A stretch of DNA of 8,122 nt from Pseudomonadota bacterium. Its GTDB lineage: Bacteria; Pseudomonadota; Gammaproteobacteria; Pseudomonadales; Azotimanducaceae. The stretch is taken from contig JAACDS010000017.1 of NCBI GenBank assembly GCA_009936895.1, positions 1 through 8,122 of the forward strand. Reading direction: 5' to 3'. This document shows, in pieces, positions 1-5,426 of this stretch. Under the pieces are notes generated by a model. That model made no database searches. It was given only the letters and a program-made list of their open reading frames with translations, and was not told where the DNA came from. Every line of letters begins with the position of its first letter. Within the stretch, counting starts at the first letter, position 1. Position numbers and translations under genes: made by a program.

Positions 1-33
1 AAAAAACGCGTCATTCACGCTAACCGCTGTCAG

Positions 34-49
34 TGGCACAGTAATTGCT
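34..49 (+). promoter_or_regulatory. sigma-54 (RpoN) -24/-12 promoter of the fliK operon
   Basis: The sequence reads TGGCACA, then four bases, then TTGCT. This matches the RpoN consensus TGGCACG-N4-TTGCW at all but one position. The invariant GG (35-36) and GC (47-48) are separated by exactly 10 bases, as the family requires. Transcription would begin about 12 bases past the GC, near base 60, leaving a leader of roughly 27 bases before the fliK ATG at 87. Early and middle flagellar operons of polar flagellates are classically RpoN-dependent with a FleQ/FlrA-type activator, which fits. The activator site expected further upstream lies outside the window. The match is seen directly; activity is inferred. 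Confidence 0.88.
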
Positions 50-57
50 AATCATTC

Positions 58-71
58 GTTAAGTAGTTAAC
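58..71. promoter_or_regulatory. 14-bp palindrome at the presumed fliK transcription start
   Basis: GTTAA and TTAAC form perfect inverted arms around four bases (GTAG). The element sits across the predicted start point of the sigma-54 promoter at 34-49. It partly resembles the Pseudomonas FleQ box (GTCA...TGAC type, 14 bp), and FleQ is known to bind near or downstream of the start at some flagellar promoters. It could be an operator, or a chance palindrome in an AT-rich leader. The symmetry is visible; the function is a guess. Confidence 0.3.
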
Positions 72-86
72 CCAGCAGACAATACG

Positions 87-1616
87 ATGTCCGACAATTT
101 TCTGTCATTTATCAGCAAAGTCGATGCAAAACCGACGGATTCCAGTGCGCTAGCGAACGCCAGTCCATCAGAGAAGGTCTCTCAAGGCGCTGAATTTACT
201 AGTATTTTAGAGAAAGAGCAGGCCAAGACCCAAGGCGCGAAGCGTGCCGATGATATGGCCGGCCAAGATGCTGAACCAGTGGTGAAATTAACCGATGTTG
301 ACGAGATCTCACAGTTGCCGATCAGCCCGGATGCGCCGGTTACATTGCCTATTGGCGCGGCAAGCGGCAATCCATTGCCCGAACTGTCTATTCATTCTGC
401 ATCCCTCAAAGTGGGTCGAGTGATTTTGACCACGGCGAACCCCAAAGTCAGCGAAGCAAGCCTGAGTCAATTCGCCCGCAGCCAGGGCGCTGACGTCCCC
501 GGTCTTATGACAGTGGCGACTGATGAAACGACGACCCCGGTACCACAAACACCCAATACTCAGAATATTTTGCATGGGCTGATGGGAGGGCTAGCGAGTT
601 CCTCCGGGCAGTCACCGACAACTCCAGTAGGCATGGGGCCGGACGTATTGGCAGCGAAGCCGTCGCTCAACCCTAAGGCAGCGTTGGATAACCGGCTCCC
701 ATTTGTCCAGCGAACGGAGATTTCCCCCGCCGATTTGGCCAGCTCACGAAGTGTGCTTCCAGCGGTGGGTTTGCCGCTGAATACGTCGGTGAATGCATCA
801 CCAACCCCGCAGTCGATCGCTGATCTGAGTAGTGCGGCTGCCAAGGGGGCCGATCGGCAGAGCATCACGTCAGACGCTCAGTTCGACCCTTCGGCTAATG
901 CGGGGTTCTCACTTAAGAAATCGTTGAGTGAAGGGCAAATGGAGGTCAAGTCGGCGTCCATCGCCGCTCACATGGCCCCGGTAGATATCGACCTTGAGAA
1001 ACCGGCGCTGTCACTGGCGGGCGGTGCTCAGGAAGGATTATCCCAGCAGAGTCATTCTCAGTCTTTCACAGCACAAGCGTCAGCGCCGATGAATGCTCAA
1101 GGTGGGCTGATTCAAACCCCGGCCGCCAATGTCCCGGTCAGTCTGGCAGACGCACTGATGTCGTCTGATCCTGCACAAATGCAGTCGCGACTGCAGCCCT
1201 ATCAAGCCTGGACCCAGCGCTTCGGAGAGGTGCTGGCGCAAAAATTGGCCTTGGCGGTGAAAGACGGCAATTGGACGGTGAAGCTCAATTTGAATCCTGC
1301 CTCCTTGGGGCCGGTGGGTGTTGAACTGCAGGTAAAGGATGGCGGTATTGAAGGGCAAATTGCTGTCACTGACCCCAATGTTCGTCAGCTGTTAGGTGAT
1401 TCGATGCCGAAGCTGCGCCAGTCTTTGGAAGCCCTCGTGGGTGAACAGGGCGGGGTAAATATCGAGTTAGGCGATGGCAGTGATCGCGGCAATAAGCGCG
1501 AAAATAACGAAGAAGTAGAACTATCCATAGACCTATTGGCGGACGAATTTGTGCCGTCACAACAAGACATGGCGAGCGGAAACATTCTTAGGGATGGCTT
1601 GAATGTTTTTGTTTAG
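87..1616 (+). CDS. fliK: Flagellar hook-length control protein FliK
   Basis: FliK is exported by the flagellar type III system. It senses hook length and triggers FlhB to switch from rod/hook to filament substrates. The 509-residue protein shows the family architecture. Residues 1-370 are long, low-complexity and rich in Ser, Ala, Pro and Gln, and contain no cysteine. A compact C-terminal Flg_hook domain covers about 378-462, with the hallmark LNPASLGPV segment (402-410), followed by GVELQV and a leucine-rich helix (PKLRQSLEAL). The last 45 residues form an acidic tail. The ATG at 87 has no obvious Shine-Dalgarno sequence. It is the start that gives a soluble N-terminus with a short sigma-54 leader. 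The gene heads an operon, with fliL 28 bases downstream. The N-terminal half is too diverged to assign by motif; the identification rests on the C-terminal domain and the position before fliL. Confidence 0.93.
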   Translation: MSDNFLSFISKVDAKPTDSSALANASPSEKVSQGAEFTSILEKEQAKTQGAKRADDMAGQDAEPVVKLTDVDEISQLPISPDAPVTLPIGAASGNPLPELSIHSASLKVGRVILTTANPKVSEASLSQFARSQGADVPGLMTVATDETTTPVPQTPNTQNILHGLMGGLASSSGQSPTTPVGMGPDVLAAKPSLNPKAALDNRLPFVQRTEISPADLASSRSVLPAVGLPLNTSVNASPTPQSIADLSSAAAKGADRQSITSDAQFDPSANAGFSLKKSLSEGQMEVKSASIAAHMAPVDIDLEKPALSLAGGAQEGLSQQSHSQSFTAQASAPMNAQGGLIQTPAANVPVSLADALMSSDPAQMQSRLQPYQAWTQRFGEVLAQKLALAVKDGNWTVKLNLNPASLGPVGVELQVKDGGIEGQIAVTDPNVRQLLGDSMPKLRQSLEALVGEQGGVNIELGDGSDRGNKRENNEEVELSIDLLADEFVPSQQDMASGNILRDGLNVFV

Positions 1617-1644
1617 ACTCACAAACGTATAACAGGAGTTAACA

Positions 1645-2214
1645 ATGGCTGAAGTCGAAGAAGAAGCGCCATCAAAGGGCGGCCTGATAAAGATCATTTT
1701 ACTGGTGTTGGTTGTTTTACTCATCGCTGTTGGGTCAGCCCTAGGCGCCCTGTTCTTTACGGGCTTTTTTGAAGAGAAAGAAGCAGATGCGGCTGAAGAA
1801 GCCATCGCTGAACTGGAAGCAGAGATCGAAGGCACTGATGAGATTCAGATGCCGGAAAGAGTTTCGAAAGAAACCGCTGAAGAAGAAAAGTTCAAACCCA
1901 CTTATTACACGTTCGATCAGCCCTTCGTGGCCAACGTTGCCAATTCGCGTAAGGTCATGCAGATCACTGTGGCCGTGATGACTTATTACGATGAGCGTGT
2001 GTTGACCGCCATTGAGGATCATAAGTTTGCGATTCAATCAGCGGTACTGGATCGGCTTCGGATGGTCACAGAGGCCGAGTTGCGAGAAGAAGACTTCCGA
2101 CGCGACCTTCAAGAGGATTTGACGCTCATTATGAACGAAGTGCTTGAGAAGTTTGAGGAGTTCAAATTCGCGGGTATTGAAGAAGTGTATTTTATCGGCT
2201 TCGTTGTGCAGTAG
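1645..2214 (+). CDS. fliL: Flagellar basal body-associated protein FliL
   Basis: FliL is a single-pass inner-membrane protein whose periplasmic domain surrounds or stabilises the MotAB-type stators and raises torque. The 189-residue protein has a short acidic cytoplasmic N-terminus (1-12) and one strongly hydrophobic helix (about 13-40). A very acidic, Ala/Glu-rich linker follows (43-82, possibly helical), then a periplasmic FliL domain (about 85-189). That domain carries the family signs: a Tyr-Tyr-x-Phe-Asp-x-Pro-Phe strand, then VMQITVAVMTYYDE, a helix with RDR-like basic and acidic residues, and a C-terminal VYFIGFVVQ strand ending at the stop. A good ribosome site, AGGAG at 1634-1638, lies six bases before the ATG and fixes the start. 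The gene sits between fliK and fliM, the classical order. Confidence 0.94.
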   Translation: MAEVEEEAPSKGGLIKIILLVLVVLLIAVGSALGALFFTGFFEEKEADAAEEAIAELEAEIEGTDEIQMPERVSKETAEEEKFKPTYYTFDQPFVANVANSRKVMQITVAVMTYYDERVLTAIEDHKFAIQSAVLDRLRMVTEAELREEDFRRDLQEDLTLIMNEVLEKFEEFKFAGIEEVYFIGFVVQ

Positions 2215-2265
2215 CATGCAAACCCTCACCCTTGCGCATAGACAGTAATTTAAGAAATCATCGAT

Positions 2266-3264
2266 ATGGCTGAAGACAACGACAAGCTGCTCACAGACGA
2301 AGAGCTGAGCGCCATCGAAGACATGGTGGCCTCCGGCGATTTGGGTGGTGAAGGCTATAATGTTGGCTTGGCGGCCAGCGCCTATGACCTGACGTTGCAG
2401 GACACGAGCGTTGGCGTGAACGTTACCGCCATCGAGCAGATCAACGATCGTTTTCATCGCTTCATGCGTGCGGGACTTCTCGAAGAGTTGAGATACAACG
2501 CGCGGCTGCAACCGGGTCGTATCGAGATCATTCGTTACGGGGACTATGTGCAAAGCACGTCACCACCTTTGTCGGTCAACGTCACCAAAATCGACCCGTT
2601 GCGCGGTGAATGCTTGACGGTCATCCATTCTCAGGTGATTTTCAGCTGCTTAGACAATTGGTTTGGCGGGTCGCCCAAGTCGTTGACTTTGGTACCACCG
2701 GGCAGAATTTTCACGCCGACGGAATCGGCGGTGATCGATAAAATTCGCACCGTCATGTTCAGCTCACTAGCCGAGGCTTGGTCGCCTTTCCTGCAGGTAG
2801 AGTGCACCTTGACGACATCGGAAATCAGTGCGGTATTTGCAAATATTGCCGCCGACGATGACATGATTATCTTGAATCGATTCGAAACTATGGGCGATAG
2901 CGAAGACCTAGGGTATGTCGACATCGTTTATCCCTACGCGAGCTTGAAGCTTGTACGAGACGTACTGCGTTCGCGAATTCAAACCAGCGGTAGCGATGAA
3001 GATTCTGACGCGGCGTGGTCGGAAGACTTGCTGGAAAGTCTGGATGAGGTTCCCATCGATGTGGTCGTAACAGCCGCAGAGCTAGCGATTTCAGTTGATC
3101 AGCTTTCCAATTTGAAAGCCGGGGATTGGTTACCCATACGTCCGCCGGATCATGCCGAGGTCGTTATTAACGGCTTTCCAGTGTTCACGGCTGAAGTGGG
3201 TAGTCGAGGGAATCAGGTGGCGATACAAATTGTCGAAAGCATAATGCCAGAGGAAGACTCATGA
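2266..3264 (+). CDS. fliM: Flagellar motor switch protein FliM (divergent)
   Basis: FliM links the rotor protein FliG to the FliN ring and normally receives CheY-P to reverse rotation. At 332 residues the length is normal. The CheC-like middle domain (about 40-235) is recognisable from INDRFHRFMR (59-68), IDPLRGE (109-115), DNWFGG (130-135), IFTPTE (148-153), AEAWSPF (169-175) and FANI (191-194). A C-terminal SpoA domain (about 262-326) ends GNQVAIQIVESI. Several hallmarks are altered. The N-terminal CheY-binding core, usually EIDALL, reads ELSAIE (13-18). The RIVRGRMPTLE-type stretch after DLT reads DTSVGVNVTAIE (46-57). The GGxG loop that contacts FliG reads GGSP (134-137). An in-frame TAA at 2251-2253 rules out a longer N-terminus. 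No clear Shine-Dalgarno precedes the ATG, and the 51-base gap after fliL is the largest inside this block. The stop overlaps fliN by 4 bases (ATGA). Identity is secure from domains and context; the altered signalling is inference. Confidence 0.92.
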   Translation: MAEDNDKLLTDEELSAIEDMVASGDLGGEGYNVGLAASAYDLTLQDTSVGVNVTAIEQINDRFHRFMRAGLLEELRYNARLQPGRIEIIRYGDYVQSTSPPLSVNVTKIDPLRGECLTVIHSQVIFSCLDNWFGGSPKSLTLVPPGRIFTPTESAVIDKIRTVMFSSLAEAWSPFLQVECTLTTSEISAVFANIAADDDMIILNRFETMGDSEDLGYVDIVYPYASLKLVRDVLRSRIQTSGSDEDSDAAWSEDLLESLDEVPIDVVVTAAELAISVDQLSNLKAGDWLPIRPPDHAEVVINGFPVFTAEVGSRGNQVAIQIVESIMPEEDS

Positions 3265-3569
3265 GCGAGACTGAAGAAACAGGGCAAGAGCCAGAACAAG
3301 CGGCCGAAGGCAACATCAATCAAGATGTGATTCGCGCGATCCCGATCACCCTGGCGGTGGAGGTTGGAACGACAACGCTGAAACTCCGAGACCTGCTACG
3401 ACTGTCACAGGGCAGTGTGCTGGAGTTGGATCGGGGCGTTGGGGAGCTGATGGACGTCAAGATCAATGATACGGTGATTGCCAAGGGTGAGATCGTCACC
3501 GTAGGAGATAAGCTGGGCATCAGCATAACGGAGATTGTTGCTCCGCTAGAACGAGTGAAGACGGCTTAG
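3261..3569 (+). CDS. fliN: Flagellar motor switch protein FliN
   Basis: FliN forms the lower part of the cytoplasmic C-ring and helps dock FliH-FliI export cargo. The 102-residue protein has a short acidic N-terminal tail (1-20) and a complete SpoA domain (about 22-95). The domain signs are IPITLAVEVG (27-36), the LRDLLRLSQGSVLELDR segment (42-58), the DVKINDTVIAKGEIV strand pair (65-79) and DKLGISITEIV (83-93). It is shorter than enterobacterial FliN (about 137 residues) only in the variable N-terminal tail. The start codon overlaps the fliM stop (ATGA), and a strong ribosome site, GAGGAAG at 3250-3256, lies inside the end of fliM, so translation is likely coupled. fliO starts 3 bases after the stop. 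Confidence 0.95.
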   Translation: MSETEETGQEPEQAAEGNINQDVIRAIPITLAVEVGTTTLKLRDLLRLSQGSVLELDRGVGELMDVKINDTVIAKGEIVTVGDKLGISITEIVAPLERVKTA

Positions 3570-3572
3570 GTT

Positions 3573-3941
3573 ATGGAGATGTCGCCGCTGGTGTCTGCGG
3601 TACTTAGCTTCGTCTTTGTTATCGGGCTGCTCCTTGCCACGCTTTGGTTTGTCCGCAGCCGAGGAATCGGCTTGGGCCCAATGAACGGACAGGGCCTACG
3701 AGTGGTGAACAGCCTTCGACTGGGTGGTAAGCATCGTCTAGACGTGGTCGAGTACGGCGGCAGAAGATTGCTGATAGGCGTCGCGCCCAATCAAATCACG
3801 TTGCTCGACAACCAAGCTCAAGATGCCGCCGCAACCGATACGGGACCAAGCGAAGCCTCGGATACCATGCCCACGGCGGGCGAGCCCTCTAGCGCGCTGT
3901 CTTTTGCGGGTCAACTCAAACAATTTATGCAGCGTGACTGA
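3573..3941 (+). CDS. fliO: Flagellar export apparatus assembly protein FliO
   Basis: FliO is a small membrane protein that acts as a scaffold for assembly of the FliP ring at the heart of the flagellar export gate. The 122-residue product has one N-terminal membrane helix (about 5-27), ending in a positive LWFVRSRG stretch. The conserved FliO cytoplasmic domain (about 42-80) follows, with the signature LRVVNSLRLGGKHRLDVVEY and then RRLLIGVAPNQITLL. A Pro/Ser/Thr/Ala-rich tail ends in a short amphipathic helix (about 110-121). The ATG at 3573, three bases after fliN, is chosen; an ATG two codons later is also possible. In most gammaproteobacteria fliP follows directly. Here a minus-strand gene intervenes, so fliO appears to be the last gene of the first transcription unit. 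Confidence 0.9.
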   Translation: MEMSPLVSAVLSFVFVIGLLLATLWFVRSRGIGLGPMNGQGLRVVNSLRLGGKHRLDVVEYGGRRLLIGVAPNQITLLDNQAQDAAATDTGPSEASDTMPTAGEPSSALSFAGQLKQFMQRD

Positions 3942-3980
3942 CGTGTTTCACGAGGCGGGTTAGCGCCCGAAGGCTAGGAC

Positions 3981-5087
3981 TCAACCGCGTCCTCGCCTGG
4001 GCGTCGGACGTCCCCCTTCCTTGGGTGGCGCATTAATCGCCTCATCCAACAGGCGTTGAACCTGCTCTACCCGCTCAGCGGTAAGCGCAGTGCCGAGCCA
4101 TACCGGCAGATTGTTGCGGATTTGAATCAACGCTAAGGCGCTACAGCCGGTCCCCCTCGCGTCTATCCACTGACCCACTTGAGCACTGCGCTGGCTTGGA
4201 TCGTGAGTGATCGATGCCAGTTTGCGCAGATTTTGGATCAGACAGGGAAGCACGGGACCGGCGGTAGTGGCAGTCTGATCGCCCGATACCGGCTCGGACA
4301 GAGCTCGCTGCTGGCTCTCTATCTTTTCAATGTAGTCTTGAGCAGTGGTCGGCAGTGGAATGTTGGGGTCAAATCCATTGGGCCCTAATCGGTAGCTTGC
4401 CAAGGCCAAGCGCTTACGCGGCTGGGGTGCAAAGCTCGCCAGATCGTCGAGAAGTTCACGTAGGTAACGAGCCCCCGCATCAATATTGGTACACGGGTCG
4501 AACAGGTCTTGTCGTTCAGAAATGCCCAAGTGATTGCCGGTAATCGGCCACTTGATTTGCATTAGTCCAATGGCGTTAGAGCTGGAGACCGCATCAGGAT
4601 CCATACTGCTTTCTACAATCGCGATGCCGATCAAGAGTGATTCCTCAACGTTGTACGTGCTTGCCGCTGCGGTAAAGCAGGACTGGAATGGCAATTCATC
4701 CAATGGACTTTGCTCTGGTTTCTGAGCGTCAGCTACAGCGTTTGGCGTGGGTTCCAACATTGCCGCGGTGAGTGACTGAGGCGGGTCCGTCTGCGCGTTC
4801 TGCGGGTCTGTTTCTTGAGCGGTTTCATCGGCCTGCTCCACCGCGGCGGCCTTAGCTAAGCGGCTGGCCTCCTGCTCGGCAAGAAAGGCTTGGAGGTCCG
4901 GGGGCAAGTCCAAATCGACGACGATGGGTTCGTCGGTGTCCGCTTGCGGGAGGTCTTCGACCGCGGCGCCGCTCACCGCGTCATTCGTTTCCGGCAGGGG
5001 GTCAGCGCTTGCCGCACTTGCTGGAAGCGAGCCTGTGAGCAGTGCCAGGTTCAATGCCAGTGCTGCCAACCGATGGAAACGGATCAT
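3981..5087 (-). CDS. Secreted SLT-domain lytic transglycosylase, antisense between fliO and fliP
   Basis: This predicted periplasmic enzyme would cleave the MurNAc-GlcNAc bond of peptidoglycan to give 1,6-anhydro ends. With the start at 5087 it has 368 residues: a signal peptide (1-25, basic start, hydrophobic core, cleavage near ASA), an acidic Pro/Gln/Ala-rich linker (about 29-130), an SLT/lysozyme-like domain (about 133-262) and a C-terminal region I do not recognise (about 278-368), ending in a basic Arg/Gly-rich tail. The catalytic Glu is E159 in IVESSMDPDAVS, followed by AIGLMQIK (172-179), LFDPCTNIDAGARYL (195-209) and ASYRLGP (230-236, in place of the commoner AYNxGP). Four cysteines (137, 199, 282, 315) could form disulfides. 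A GTG start at 5165 would add 26 residues and hide the signal peptide, so the internal ATG is preferred. No LysM, TPR or lipobox is seen. It converges with fliO (39 bases apart) and diverges from fliP. A flagellar role is inferred from position only. Confidence 0.88.
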   Translation of the reverse strand: MIRFHRLAALALNLALLTGSLPASAASADPLPETNDAVSGAAVEDLPQADTDEPIVVDLDLPPDLQAFLAEQEASRLAKAAAVEQADETAQETDPQNAQTDPPQSLTAAMLEPTPNAVADAQKPEQSPLDELPFQSCFTAAASTYNVEESLLIGIAIVESSMDPDAVSSSNAIGLMQIKWPITGNHLGISERQDLFDPCTNIDAGARYLRELLDDLASFAPQPRKRLALASYRLGPNGFDPNIPLPTTAQDYIEKIESQQRALSEPVSGDQTATTAGPVLPCLIQNLRKLASITHDPSQRSAQVGQWIDARGTGCSALALIQIRNNLPVWLGTALTAERVEQVQRLLDEAINAPPKEGGRPTPRRGRG

Positions 5088-5239
5088 GGAGCTTCGCTCT
5101 GTGGGCCAGTGGCCTGGGCGGTGACCGAGTTCGTGCATGAAGGGTCCGGATATCTGTGTTGTCACGCAATGGTAGACAGATTGCTCACAAAAGCGACCGC
5201 CTTTGCCAGGGTTCTTCTATCGCCCGACGACGAATACCT

Positions 5240-5253
5240 GTCGGAAAACTGAC
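5240..5253. promoter_or_regulatory. Candidate FleQ/FlrA-type activator site upstream of fliP
   Basis: GTC and GAC arms flank an A-rich centre (GTCGGAAAACTGAC). This agrees with about 10 of 14 positions of the Pseudomonas FleQ box as I recall it (GTCAATAAATTGAC). It lies roughly 105 bases upstream of the -24 element and about 120-130 bases before the presumed start. That is a normal distance for an enhancer-binding protein acting on RpoN polymerase. The match is by eye, and a 14-base motif of this looseness can arise by chance. Confidence comes mainly from its position relative to the sigma-54 promoter. Confidence 0.4.
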
Positions 5254-5345
5254 GAAATTGGCTTAAACGATGCGAGAAGCGGCAGCTCGACCGGCAAATT
5301 GTCGCCATACATTCGTAAACTATTGATATACCTAGCAAATAAAAA

Positions 5346-5361
5346 TGGCACGTTCTTTGCT
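5346..5361 (+). promoter_or_regulatory. sigma-54 (RpoN) -24/-12 promoter of fliPQR-flhB
   Basis: The site reads TGGCACG, four bases (TTCT), then TTGCT, a full match to the RpoN consensus TGGCACG-N4-TTGCW. GG (5347-5348) and GC (5359-5360) have the required 10-base spacing. The expected start point is near 5372, giving a leader of about 54 bases before the fliP ATG at 5427. It gives fliP, fliQ, fliR and flhB their own promoter. This makes sense because the antisense transglycosylase gene separates them from the fliK-fliO unit. It resembles the fliK promoter at 34-49 closely, suggesting the two halves are co-regulated. Confidence 0.92.
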
Positions 5362-5387
5362 TTGATTGCCCTGTGAATACAAAACCA

Positions 5388-5407
5388 AGCAGGGGCGCTC
5401 CCTTGCT
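5388..5407 (+). promoter_or_regulatory. Stem-loop in the presumed fliP leader RNA
   Basis: AGCAGGGG (5388-5395) pairs with CCCTTGCT (5400-5407) over eight consecutive base pairs, seven Watson-Crick and one G-U, closing a four-base CGCT loop. It begins about 16 bases after the predicted sigma-54 start and ends about 9 bases before the ribosome site. No T-run follows on the plus strand, so it does not look like an intrinsic terminator for fliP transcripts. It may protect the 5' end or modulate translation. On the minus strand it is followed by TGGTTTTG, only weakly terminator-like. Confidence 0.5.
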
Positions 5408-5426
5408 CCTGACGTAGAAGGGTCTT

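Larger units (their letters stand above)
5088..5426. other. Divergent intergenic region between the transglycosylase gene and fliP
   Basis: This 339-base stretch contains no convincing gene. It must hold the control signals for the minus-strand transglycosylase and for fliP. On the plus strand I see a FleQ-box-like site (5240-5253), a sigma-54 promoter (5346-5361), a leader stem-loop (5388-5407) and a fliP ribosome site (GAAGG, about 5417-5421). On the minus strand I found no clear -35/-10 pair or sigma-54 site for the transglycosylase, and only a weak purine stretch (AGAGCGAAG) before its ATG. The segment nearest the transglycosylase (5088-5165) is open in that gene's frame from a GTG, so the true start could lie further upstream. 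Confidence 0.7.

Noticed and set aside
2215..2265. Internal promoter or hairpin in the fliL-fliM gap
   Set aside because: No sigma-54 spacing, no convincing -35/-10 pair, and only a weak 4-5 bp stem with a long loop.
2038..2553. Minus-strand open frame of 171 codons opposite fliL and fliM
   Set aside because: It lies fully antisense to two well-supported genes and spans their junction. The translation shows no domain, and it is a shadow of the coding bias.
3942..3975. Possible bidirectional intrinsic terminator between fliO and the transglycosylase
   Set aside because: The stems are only 4 bp and no T-tract follows on either strand, so I do not call it.
5088..5165. 26-residue N-terminal extension of the transglycosylase from a GTG
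   Set aside because: The extension is polar and would bury the clear signal peptide that begins at the ATG at 5087. No ribosome site supports the GTG.
4890..5252. Plus-strand open frame of 120 codons opposite the transglycosylase N-terminus
   Set aside because: It is antisense to the linker and signal peptide of the transglycosylase, has no recognisable features, and has no ribosome site.
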